From JBMOUD01 sp049319665 (lineage in GTDB: Bacteria; Pseudomonadota; Gammaproteobacteria; Enterobacterales; Enterobacteriaceae): a stretch of DNA of 64,000 bases. Every line of letters begins with the position of its first letter. The stretch's first letter is position 1. The translations under genes and the position numbers were made by a program. The stretch is from NCBI RefSeq assembly GCF_049319665.1, contig NZ_JBMOUD010000004.1, forward strand, positions 248,001-312,000, in the 5' to 3' direction. The notes under the pieces were generated by a model. It did not search any database and was not told the DNA's origin. It saw only the letters and a program-made list of their open reading frames with translations. Shown here in pieces: positions 45,057 to 52,290 of this stretch.

Positions 45057-45833
45057 TTATTTACCGCTTAAGGTGTTGTGAATGCCGTTCAACCAGGTCG
45101 GTACGTCCAGCATGAATGATTGCAGTAGCTTCATATCGAAACCGCGGAAGAAACCACTCAGCACAAACAGCAGCACGATAACGGCCATCATTACTTTGGT
45201 AACTCGATTCCAACCCGCTTCTTCCACGCCTTTGCCGATCAGAATACCCAGCACCAGACCCGGTACGGCGTTACCCATAATCAACTGCGCCAGACCACCG
45301 AAAATGGTGCCCCAGAAGCCAGAACGACGACCGGCATCAATCGCCGCTAGCCAGAAAATCACGGGCATTACCGTATTCACCAACAGATTGGCAGCAGGTA
45401 CCAAGACCTTGACCGCGGTGACCTGCAACGCAGGAGGAACGGCGGAAGCAGTAGAGTTAAGGAAAGCCACCACAATCATGCCGATAATGCCGCCAGCAAT
45501 CGCCATCTTGCGTGGGTCATGCAGGGTTTCAGCCACATTGCGATTCTTAATCATCAATACAGCAGCAGCCCAGTTTGGGATAATGCGGTGGTCAACGTCT
45601 TGGGTGAAAGAGCCTGCTGCGACTGAAGATGCCCAGGCATTAAAGAAGAACCCCAGGCCGAAAGAGAAATGCGAAGCGGGATCGCCCTCACAGGAGTTTA
45701 ATTCTCCAAGTGTACGAAAAGCGCCCATTCCCTGTACCGTTGGCGCATGGAACATACGTGCCGCACCGGCACCGACCCCCACCCCAACTAATCCGCCAAT
45801 AATCAGCGATTTAAATAAGATAATTAAAAACAT
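45057..45833 (-). CDS. DUF4311 membrane protein, putative permease subunit
   Basis: 258 residues. N-terminal TM with a Gly ladder (SLIIGGLVGVGVGAGAARMF), a soluble-looking loop with LNSCEGDPASHFSFG, then about five further spans. DUF4311 family. No homology to known EIIC/EIID proteins that I can see, though size and pairing with DUF4310 recall the two-membrane-subunit layout of mannose-type PTS permeases. Function not established. Confidence 0.8.
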   Translation of the reverse strand: MFLIILFKSLIIGGLVGVGVGAGAARMFHAPTVQGMGAFRTLGELNSCEGDPASHFSFGLGFFFNAWASSVAAGSFTQDVDHRIIPNWAAAVLMIKNRNVAETLHDPRKMAIAGGIIGMIVVAFLNSTASAVPPALQVTAVKVLVPAANLLVNTVMPVIFWLAAIDAGRRSGFWGTIFGGLAQLIMGNAVPGLVLGILIGKGVEEAGWNRVTKVMMAVIVLLFVLSGFFRGFDMKLLQSFMLDVPTWLNGIHNTLSGK

Positions 45834-45962
45834 CAGTGTATCCTTTTGATTTATCCCTTAAATAATTGACGTTATCTCAAAGCGGTAAGTTATTCGGATA
45901 AACCGAGTAACAAAACCAACGTAAAAATAACTTCAATCACCTCGGGTATATCGCTAACGTTT

Positions 45963-46259
45963 TTATTTCGTGACAAAAACCACCTTGTCAGTATTAATAA
46001 CTGTCAGGTTGACGGTAATGTCCAACGTCACGTAATAAGTCTTTCTTTCCCTGGCCAGAAAAAAGAACAGAAACTTTTCCTTAACAACCTTCTCTTCCGC
46101 TGTAATAACATTGACGTCCTGCGGTTCAATACGCAGCAAAATATTTTCAGTGGATTTAAGAACGGTTCTCTGTACCTGACTCAGTGCGGAAGAAAAGGCA
46201 GCGGCCTTATTTTCACCTTTCCCTTCAACCCGCACTGTGGTGGTTAATTGCTGCTTCAT
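45963..46259 (-). CDS. DUF4312 small soluble protein
   Basis: 98 residues, no TM segment or signal; alternating beta pattern (KQQLTTTVRVEGKGENKAAA, YYVTLDITVNLTV). DUF4312 family, unknown function. Start overlaps the stop of the SFCGS gene by one base (TAATG), implying coupled translation and a tight partnership. Confidence 0.78.
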   Translation of the reverse strand: MKQQLTTTVRVEGKGENKAAAFSSALSQVQRTVLKSTENILLRIEPQDVNVITAEEKVVKEKFLFFFLARERKTYYVTLDITVNLTVINTDKVVFVTK

Positions 46260-46624
46260 TACGCTTGGCCATGTTTCTTGATATACGCTTCTACTAATTT
46301 CTGACCCAGCTCTTCTTTATCCATAAAACCAAATCCTAATACGGTGCAACCTTCATTAATTGCTGTCACGCCTTCATCAACCGAACGCATGCCGTGTTTG
46401 GCTTTATACTTATATTTATTTTGCGCAGTAATAGCACCGGCACCGCCGCTACCGCAGAAAGAGATCCCCAAGCTTGCTTGCTCAGCATTCATCACATCGC
46501 CCAGCTTCATATCGGCAGCAACGCCAGGAATAACAATGGCTTTTCCGCCAGCAGCTTCAACACCTGCTGCTACTTTTTGGCCTTTACCCAAACGATCGCC
46601 AATCACTACGATGACTTGTGACAT
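46259..46624 (-). CDS. Glycine-rich SFCGS-family protein
   Basis: 121 residues. Opens with a beta-strand and turn (VIVVIGDRLGKGQKVAAGVE) reminiscent of PTS EIIB domains; the signature GISFCGSGGAG at about 53-63 holds Cys56, a tempting phosphorylation or catalytic site. KYKYKAKHGMRSVDEGVTA follows. Family function unknown; the EIIB-like idea is my inference from size, Cys and neighbours. Confidence 0.8.
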   Translation of the reverse strand: MSQVIVVIGDRLGKGQKVAAGVEAAGGKAIVIPGVAADMKLGDVMNAEQASLGISFCGSGGAGAITAQNKYKYKAKHGMRSVDEGVTAINEGCTVLGFGFMDKEELGQKLVEAYIKKHGQA

Positions 46625-46680
46625 AATTTATTTCTCCAAATGAACCAGTAAGGTATTTTTAAAATGAAATGAGGCTATTT

Positions 46681-47052
46681 TTACAAATCGGTATTATTAT
46701 CTTTCGCGACTTCAAAATGTACCGATAACAAATAAGCTTCTTCTATAGGCAAATTACTCAATAAACCAACAATATGTTCAGCTCGTTGCATTGAGTCGGC
46801 AGATATTTCGTCAAAGAGTTCTTTTTCAACTTCAGGTAAAGGTTCACCCGTTATTGATCGTAATACCATTGCTTTAACGTGAGACGCTAACATCTGTTGC
46901 TGAACATCATTGGTATAAATATTTTCAGCATTCAACATTGTCTGAATATAGGCTAATAACCTTTCAGTTATTGCTGGAGCATCTTCTAGCTTAAGAGGTT
47001 CTTTTATCCCAATTTGCTCTGCTTGATTAGCAAAGACTATTCCGTTATTCAC
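46681..47052 (-). CDS. Stand-alone PRD domain protein
   Basis: 123 residues from GTG 47052 (AGAGGT 8 nt upstream). One PTS regulation domain, with conserved His in MLASHVKAM and LLSVHFEVA, and no DNA-binding part. First gene of the minus-strand cluster. It may act as a phosphorylatable switch on the SFCGS/DUF431x proteins or on the PRD regulator at the other end of the cluster. Confidence 0.78.
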   Translation of the reverse strand: MNNGIVFANQAEQIGIKEPLKLEDAPAITERLLAYIQTMLNAENIYTNDVQQQMLASHVKAMVLRSITGEPLPEVEKELFDEISADSMQRAEHIVGLLSNLPIEEAYLLSVHFEVAKDNNTDL

Positions 47053-47149
47053 TCGCGATTACCTCTTTCAATGCATCAAGCATGATGTATATGCAATTTC
47101 CGCCTGTATTAACCCTACCCCCATGAGCATTTTCTGTGTAGACGGTTTT

Positions 47150-47169
47150 TTTCCAGTTCAAACTGGAAA
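47150..47169. promoter_or_regulatory. 20-bp palindrome, candidate operator of the DUF431x cluster
   Basis: TTTCCAGTTCAAACTGGAAA: perfect 9-bp arms with a 2-bp centre, 98 bp upstream of the PRD start. Symmetry, length and place fit an operator; a TTGAAC -35-like box on the minus strand lies inside it. Confidence 0.55.
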
Positions 47170-47343
47170 TGTCATGACACGAGTAGATCCAATTCGCAAA
47201 TTTTCCGTCAACCGGATAGCCGACTAGTTATTTAGCTATATTGCAGAGTATTAGCCTGACAAAAATCAGATTTACGGAACCAATATTTACTCGACAGCGC
47301 TTTGATTACTGCCTAGTATCGAAGAATACATACAGATAACTCG

Positions 47344-47379
47344 ACACCCCTGCGCTTAGGCGTGGGGGTGTTGCTTTTT
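47344..47379 (+). terminator. Orphan plus-strand terminator upstream of rnk
   Basis: ACACCCCTGCGC pairs with GCGTGGGGGTGT over 12 positions (two G-U) around TTAG, then TGCTTTTT. No plus-strand gene precedes it: 47053-47343 holds only the divergent promoter of the PRD operon. It marks a short non-coding transcript or an attenuator in the rnk leader. Confidence 0.75.
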
Positions 47380-47449
47380 GTTCACCGGCCAGCGGCCGTA
47401 CATAAACATCAGTGAGTACTGGTGACGATAAGGAAATATGGAGAATGTT

Positions 47450-47860
47450 ATGAGCAAACCGACACTGACCATCAATGAACGAGATGCGGCCCGTCTGGAT
47501 GCCCTATTGGAGCAACCGGCTTATGCCACGTCCGCCATCGCAGATGCGTTGAATGAAGAACTGGATCGCGCAGAGATTTTGCCGCCGGAGAAAATTCCCG
47601 CTGATGTCGTGACGATGAACAGCAAGGTACGCTTTTGCGAAGGCAAGGATGGCGGTGAACATATACGCACGCTGGTTTATCCTGCCACATTAAGCAATAC
47701 CATGGAACAGCTCTCGGTAATGGCGCCATTAGGTGCCGCTCTGCTTGGGTTAACGGTTGGTGATAGTATTAGCTGGGCGATGCCAAACGGCGAACTGAGC
47801 ACCGTCAAAGTGCTGGAGTTGCTATACCAGCCAGAAGCAGCTGGTGAATATTTGCTGTAA
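47450..47860 (+). CDS. rnk: Rnk, nucleoside diphosphate kinase regulator
   Basis: 136 residues from ATG 47450 (GGAGA 6 nt upstream); ATG 47438 is too close to its AGGA and not conserved. GreA/GreB-type fold: short coiled coil, then FKBP-like C-terminal domain (VVTMNSKVRF, YPATLSNTMEQLSVMAPLGAALLGL). Binds RNA polymerase near the secondary channel without Gre-type cleavage. Confidence 0.96.
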   Translation: MSKPTLTINERDAARLDALLEQPAYATSAIADALNEELDRAEILPPEKIPADVVTMNSKVRFCEGKDGGEHIRTLVYPATLSNTMEQLSVMAPLGAALLGLTVGDSISWAMPNGELSTVKVLELLYQPEAAGEYLL

Positions 47861-47888
47861 TCGGTGAGAAAGGCAGTAAGTAAAGATA

Positions 47889-47915
47889 CAGCCAGGCAGT
47901 CACACCGCCTGGCTG
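47889..47915. terminator. Terminator hairpin between rnk and the T6SS locus
   Basis: CAGCCAGGC / GCCTGGCTG, perfect 9-bp stem, 9-base loop, then AGAAAAAC on the plus strand; serves the minus-strand T6SS genes (TTTTTCTG precedes on that strand) only weakly. Confidence 0.6.
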
Positions 47916-47923
47916 CAGAAAAA

Positions 47924-49144
47924 CTATGAAGCAGGCATCACGACCGTAGCCCACAATGGGGTATTAATAGAACCGTCACCGCTTACAATGAGTTGGGGCT
48001 CGCCGCCACTGCTACCATCGGCTGCCGCAGCAATAGCAAGCCAAGGAGCAGCAGGGCCAGGGTAGCCCAAAGTCTTATCCAAATCTTGCAAGTCTTGACC
48101 TATATTGATCGGGCTCGGCAATGCTTTCAGCCCTGTGGCAATTGCTTCATGCCACACTGTCTCAACCCCCACTAGCCAGCCACAAGTCACTTGTTCAGCC
48201 GCTACCGGAGCCCAATCCAGCGACTGATGCAAAGCATAATGTAGATCCTGAACGCTTGTCTGGTGTGCTTGTTCTGGCCGATGCAAAATAGCCACTGGAG
48301 CCAAGTCAGTAGTAGTCTGAGCACTACCAAATAATAAGCCTACCACAGCTTCCGCCGTGCCTTTTGGTTGCTCGGGAGCAACCTGCAATGCCACTACTAA
48401 TAATAGCGACAGTTTATTGATATCTTGATCCAGCCATTGATCAATGACAGTCAAGCCACTACCCGTCATATGAGTCACAGATTGACGAATAGGACTTACT
48501 GCCCAACTCTGCTGCCAAATAGCCTGCAACTGCTCGTGTGGCACACTCGTGTTGCTCTCAACTAACACTGCCAGTGGCATATCAGCAGGTACCGATGCCA
48601 GTAATTGGCTTATGTCGTCAAGGGTTTCACTTAGCACCCTGCTCAACAATTGTTCTGGCGTTTCTGACTCATGACGAACTAATCGACTATGCCGTAAACC
48701 TTCGTCGCTCAGCCAAGAGGCTTGTGTTTTCAGCGCTTGAGCCTTTGCCTGCAAAGCACTCCACTGCATTTCCCCTTTGGTATCATCAAGCTTACGCAGT
48801 GCACTATGTAGGCTGGCACCCAATACTTGCAAAGAGCGTCTGCCGCGTTGGGTTTCGCGCAGCAAGGCCAATTCACGGTCCTTATCCCAATGGTATGCCA
48901 TTGACTGCTGGCCGTTATGCCAGATAAGACGTAACAGCAATAAGGTTAACCAGAATAAGGCTGGGATGAGCAACGCCGTACTCCAAAATGTTTCGGTATT
49001 TACCTCAGCTTTTGTACCGTTATTTAAAATCGCGTAAGCCGTTCCTCCCACAAGACCTGCCAGCAGTAATAACAGCCATATCCACCATTTAGGCCGGCGA
49101 GGTAAAGTGGCAGGCGCGGGAATAAGTTTTAAATTAATAGGCAT
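47924..49144 (-). CDS. Two-TM protein of unknown role, last gene of the VgrG-PLD locus
   Basis: 406 residues from ATG 49144, 2 nt after the PAAR stop. Basic N-terminus (PRRPKW), TM1 (WWIWLLLLLAGLVGGTAYAI), TM2 (FWSTALLIPALFWLTLLLLR), then about 330 polar residues with helical segments and no motif I recognise. Its translational coupling to PAAR suggests it is part of the delivery module: an accessory, a second immunity protein, or a membrane-acting effector loaded on PAAR. I cannot choose between these from sequence. Confidence 0.7.
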   Translation of the reverse strand: MPINLKLIPAPATLPRRPKWWIWLLLLLAGLVGGTAYAILNNGTKAEVNTETFWSTALLIPALFWLTLLLLRLIWHNGQQSMAYHWDKDRELALLRETQRGRRSLQVLGASLHSALRKLDDTKGEMQWSALQAKAQALKTQASWLSDEGLRHSRLVRHESETPEQLLSRVLSETLDDISQLLASVPADMPLAVLVESNTSVPHEQLQAIWQQSWAVSPIRQSVTHMTGSGLTVIDQWLDQDINKLSLLLVVALQVAPEQPKGTAEAVVGLLFGSAQTTTDLAPVAILHRPEQAHQTSVQDLHYALHQSLDWAPVAAEQVTCGWLVGVETVWHEAIATGLKALPSPINIGQDLQDLDKTLGYPGPAAPWLAIAAAADGSSGGEPQLIVSGDGSINTPLWATVVMPAS

Positions 49145-49146
49145 TT

Positions 49147-49410
49147 TCAGCTTACCGCCGCTTGTGGCAGGCTGGTAATCAGCACGCAACCACAGGCACA
49201 AAGATGGCCGTTGAATGCGACAGGTATGCCGTGATCCTTAAAGGTTGGATGGCCCTGTGCGATAACAGTTAGACCATGACCGGGGATCGGACAACTGACC
49301 GGATCGCCCTGACGCGCCACGCCGATACCACCAAACTTCATATTGGAAGAACCGCTGAGGACCGAGCCTCCCCCCGTATGCATATCACCTATGCGAATAA
49401 TCCCTTTCAT
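49147..49410 (-). CDS. PAAR-domain T6SS spike-tip protein
   Basis: 87 residues from ATG 49410. MKGIIRIGDMHTGGGSVLSG, GIGVARQGDPVSCPIPGHG and the C-terminal HLCACGCVLITS supply the His/Cys zinc ligands of the PAAR cone. It sharpens the VgrG spike and can carry cargo. It has no extension, so cargo would bind non-covalently. Confidence 0.93.
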   Translation of the reverse strand: MKGIIRIGDMHTGGGSVLSGSSNMKFGGIGVARQGDPVSCPIPGHGLTVIAQGHPTFKDHGIPVAFNGHLCACGCVLITSLPQAAVS

Positions 49411-49544
49411 TGATATGTGCCTCATATAAGTCATTGTTTGGATGTGTTCTACGCTCCTACAAAGAGCGGTGTTTATTAAGTTGTGTAAGCAAAACGTTTA
49501 CTGTGCGGAAAACCCATGTTCCCTTACTTTGCTATTGGTGAACG

Positions 49545-50867
49545 TTATGCCTCACCCACTAACAGCCACTCCACCCATTGCTCCTGCTGAATGTATTGAT
49601 CGCTTAGCGGCCACGGCCGAGGACGAAAGATTTCAACCAGATCGGTGGGCATCACTTCGCCCTGTTTAAAGTAGCGAATATCGCGCTGGCTGCTACCAAT
49701 ATAGGGGCGATAAGCCACTTGCCAGTAACCGCTGTACGGACAGAGTTCACCGCTGCGGCACAGTAAATAAGCCACACTATCCTTATCAAAGTTCGGCAAA
49801 GTGGGCAGCGGTCTGCCGGTTACTGGGTTGAGCTGTTTGTCTTGCGCCAGTTGCGCGATCAGCGCGGCGCTGGGTTTGGTGGGTGGCACATTGGCCTTCC
49901 ACGTTTCTACCCATTCTAATTTACCGTCCCAGGCGGGCAGTTTGGCAGGCGGTAACGGGACGATGTCGTTGATTTCAGGTACTTTGGGGCTGGCATAGGA
50001 GTAACGGCTCAACATATCACCAATTATCTCGTAACGACGGGCTCGTTCAGGGTCTTTCTGCTGACCAAGATAGTACAGCTCATCCGTCGCGTCGCGTCCT
50101 TCAAATCCATGCTCTAAAAAACTAGCCGAGCTTGAGTCTCCCGCTGCAGCCCCCAATTGAAAAGCTTCCAGTGCCTGCTGATAGTGCCCTTGATCTTGTA
50201 GCGTGATCCCCAACATACCTGCTGACTTTCCGTTCCCCTGTTTAGCAGCACAACGCTCCATCTGGCTGGCAACACCTAGCGCCTTGCGACTCCTAATTAA
50301 TTTTTCCGCTACATAAGCCTGCGCCAATCCGCTTCCCTCATCCGCCGCTTTGCGGTAATAGCGCAGCGCCATCTCGTCATCTTGTTTTAAACCCGCTGCG
50401 CCGTGTTGCAAATAGATAGCGATAAAGTAGTAACCGCTGGCCACATCTGCATCAATCAGTTGCTGACTAAAACGCAACCGCTCTTCTCCTGTTAAACTAA
50501 ACCTTCCACGCAGCGCGCCATTTTGCAGGTTGATATTAGCTTTTACATGGCCGTTCTCGGCGGCAATGCGGTATAGCCGGGCGATTTCGGCATCGACTTC
50601 CGCGTCTTGTTTCAGCAGATTATTCGCCTGCAACCAGCGGGCGTATTTAAACAGTATATCCGGGTCCGCAGCAGGCTCCGGGAAACGTTCATGGGCGCAG
50701 GTAAAGGCCAGATTGGCGTTGATTTCGGTCAGGAGAGCGACTGATATCCCCTTGTTTACTGCAGCCGATGGACTGCCCTGATCGCAACCAGCCAGCAACA
50801 GACTAGAGAGTAATAACAAGCGCGGGTATCTCTTACTGGCTTTTATCAATCCTGTCATATCGTGCAT
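49545..50867 (-). CDS. Sel1-repeat lipoprotein, probable PLD immunity protein (copy A)
   Basis: 440 residues. Lipoprotein signal with lipobox LLAGC (Cys28), so likely periplasmic and membrane-tethered. Sel1/TPR-like helical repeats at about 90-245 (AEIARLYRIAAENGHVKA, MALRYYRKAADEGSGLAQAY, QALEAFQLGAAAGD). The C-terminal 150 residues are non-repeat, ending WPLSDQYIQQEQWVEWLLVG. Position after a Tle5-type phospholipase matches the Tli5 immunity proteins of P. aeruginosa PldB, also encoded in three tandem copies. GGAGG ribosome site 6 nt before the ATG. N-terminal third resembles copy B, C-terminal half resembles copy C. Confidence 0.85.
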   Translation of the reverse strand: MHDMTGLIKASKRYPRLLLLSSLLLAGCDQGSPSAAVNKGISVALLTEINANLAFTCAHERFPEPAADPDILFKYARWLQANNLLKQDAEVDAEIARLYRIAAENGHVKANINLQNGALRGRFSLTGEERLRFSQQLIDADVASGYYFIAIYLQHGAAGLKQDDEMALRYYRKAADEGSGLAQAYVAEKLIRSRKALGVASQMERCAAKQGNGKSAGMLGITLQDQGHYQQALEAFQLGAAAGDSSSASFLEHGFEGRDATDELYYLGQQKDPERARRYEIIGDMLSRYSYASPKVPEINDIVPLPPAKLPAWDGKLEWVETWKANVPPTKPSAALIAQLAQDKQLNPVTGRPLPTLPNFDKDSVAYLLCRSGELCPYSGYWQVAYRPYIGSSQRDIRYFKQGEVMPTDLVEIFRPRPWPLSDQYIQQEQWVEWLLVGEA

Positions 50868-50917
50868 TCCTTGCCTCCATCTGTGTAATGTTCCTTTATC
50901 CTGCGACGGGTTGAACG

Positions 50918-52240
50918 TTACGCCTCACCCACTAACTGCCACTCCACCCATTGCTCCTGCTGGATATAATGATCGCTTAGTGGCCACGGCCGGGGACGGA
51001 AGATCTCAACCAGATCGGTAGGCATCACTTCGCCCTGTTTAAAGTAGCAAATATCACGCTGGCTGCTGCCAATATAGGGGCGATAAACCACTTGCCAGTA
51101 ACCGCTGTACGGGCAGGGCTCACCGCTGCGGCATAGTAAATAAGCCACACTATCCTTATCAAAGTTCGGCGAAGTGGGCAGCGGTCTGCCGGTTACTGGG
51201 TTGAGCTGTTTGTCTTGCGCCAGTTGCGCGATCAGCGCTGCGCTGGGTTTGGTGGTCGGTACATTGGCCTTCCAGGCTTCTACCCATTGTAATTTTCCGT
51301 CCCAGGCGGGCAGCTTCGCAGGTGGCAATGGAACGATCTCGTTGATTTCAGGTACTTTGGGGCTGGCATAGGAGTAGTTGGACAGCACACGCCAGATAGC
51401 CTTGTAACGGCGGGCACGCTCTTCATCTTTTTGTTGTCCCATATAATTCAGTTCATCACTCGGCTCCGGGTCAAGAAAGGCGGCACTTAACCAACTAGCG
51501 GATGCTGAATCTCCCGCCGCTGCCCCTAATTGAAAGGCTTCCATTGCCTCCTGATAGTGCCCTTGATCTTGTAGCGTGATCCCCAACATACTTGCTGACT
51601 TGCCGTTCCCCTGTTTAGCGGCACAACGCTCCATCTGGCTGGCGACATCCAGCGCCTTACGACTCCTAATTAATTTTTCCGCTACATAAGCCTGCGCCAA
51701 TCCGCTTCCTTCATCCGCCGCTTTACGATAGTAGCGTAGCGCCATCTCGTCATCTTGTTTTAAACCCGCTGCGCCGTGTTGCAAATAGATAGCAATAAAG
51801 TAGTAACCGCTGGCCACATCTACGTCGATCAGTTGCTGGCTAAAACGTAGCCGCTCCTCCCCGGTTAAACTGAATCTGCCACGTAACGCCCCGTTTTGCA
51901 GGTTGATATTAGCTTTAACATGGCCATTTTCGGCGGCAATGCGGTACAGACGGGCGATTTCGACATCGATTTCTGCGTCTTGTTTAAGCAGATTATTCAC
52001 CTGCAACCAGCGGGCATATTTAAACAGGATATCCGGGTCCGCAGCAGGTTCAGGAAAACGTTCATGGGTACAGGTAAAGGCCAGGTTGGCGTTGATTTCG
52101 GTCAGGGGAGCAACTGATATTCCCTTGTTTACTGCAGCCGATGAACTGCCCTGATCGCAACCAGCCAGCAACAGACTAGAGAGTAATAACAACCGCGGGT
52201 ATCTCTTACTGGCTTTTATCAATCCTGTCATATCGTGCAT
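50918..52240 (-). CDS. Sel1-repeat lipoprotein, probable PLD immunity protein (copy B)
   Basis: 440 residues, the same signal (LLAGC, Cys28) and Sel1 region as copy A. It differs most at about 217-290, reading SASWLSAAFLDPEPSDELNY where A and C read SASFLEHGFEGRD, and then AIWRVLSNYS instead of IIGDMLSRYS. That block may set toxin specificity. The 50-bp spacers on each side of this copy are almost identical, with one visible difference. Confidence 0.85.
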   Translation of the reverse strand: MHDMTGLIKASKRYPRLLLLSSLLLAGCDQGSSSAAVNKGISVAPLTEINANLAFTCTHERFPEPAADPDILFKYARWLQVNNLLKQDAEIDVEIARLYRIAAENGHVKANINLQNGALRGRFSLTGEERLRFSQQLIDVDVASGYYFIAIYLQHGAAGLKQDDEMALRYYRKAADEGSGLAQAYVAEKLIRSRKALDVASQMERCAAKQGNGKSASMLGITLQDQGHYQEAMEAFQLGAAAGDSASASWLSAAFLDPEPSDELNYMGQQKDEERARRYKAIWRVLSNYSYASPKVPEINEIVPLPPAKLPAWDGKLQWVEAWKANVPTTKPSAALIAQLAQDKQLNPVTGRPLPTSPNFDKDSVAYLLCRSGEPCPYSGYWQVVYRPYIGSSQRDICYFKQGEVMPTDLVEIFRPRPWPLSDHYIQQEQWVEWQLVGEA

Positions 52241-52290
52241 TCCTTGCCTCCATCTGTGTAATATTCCTTTATCCTGCGACGGGTTGAACG

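Noticed and set aside
47053..47343. Sigma-54 promoter before the PRD operon
   Set aside because: The closest GG/GC pair on the minus strand is spaced 8 bp, not 10.
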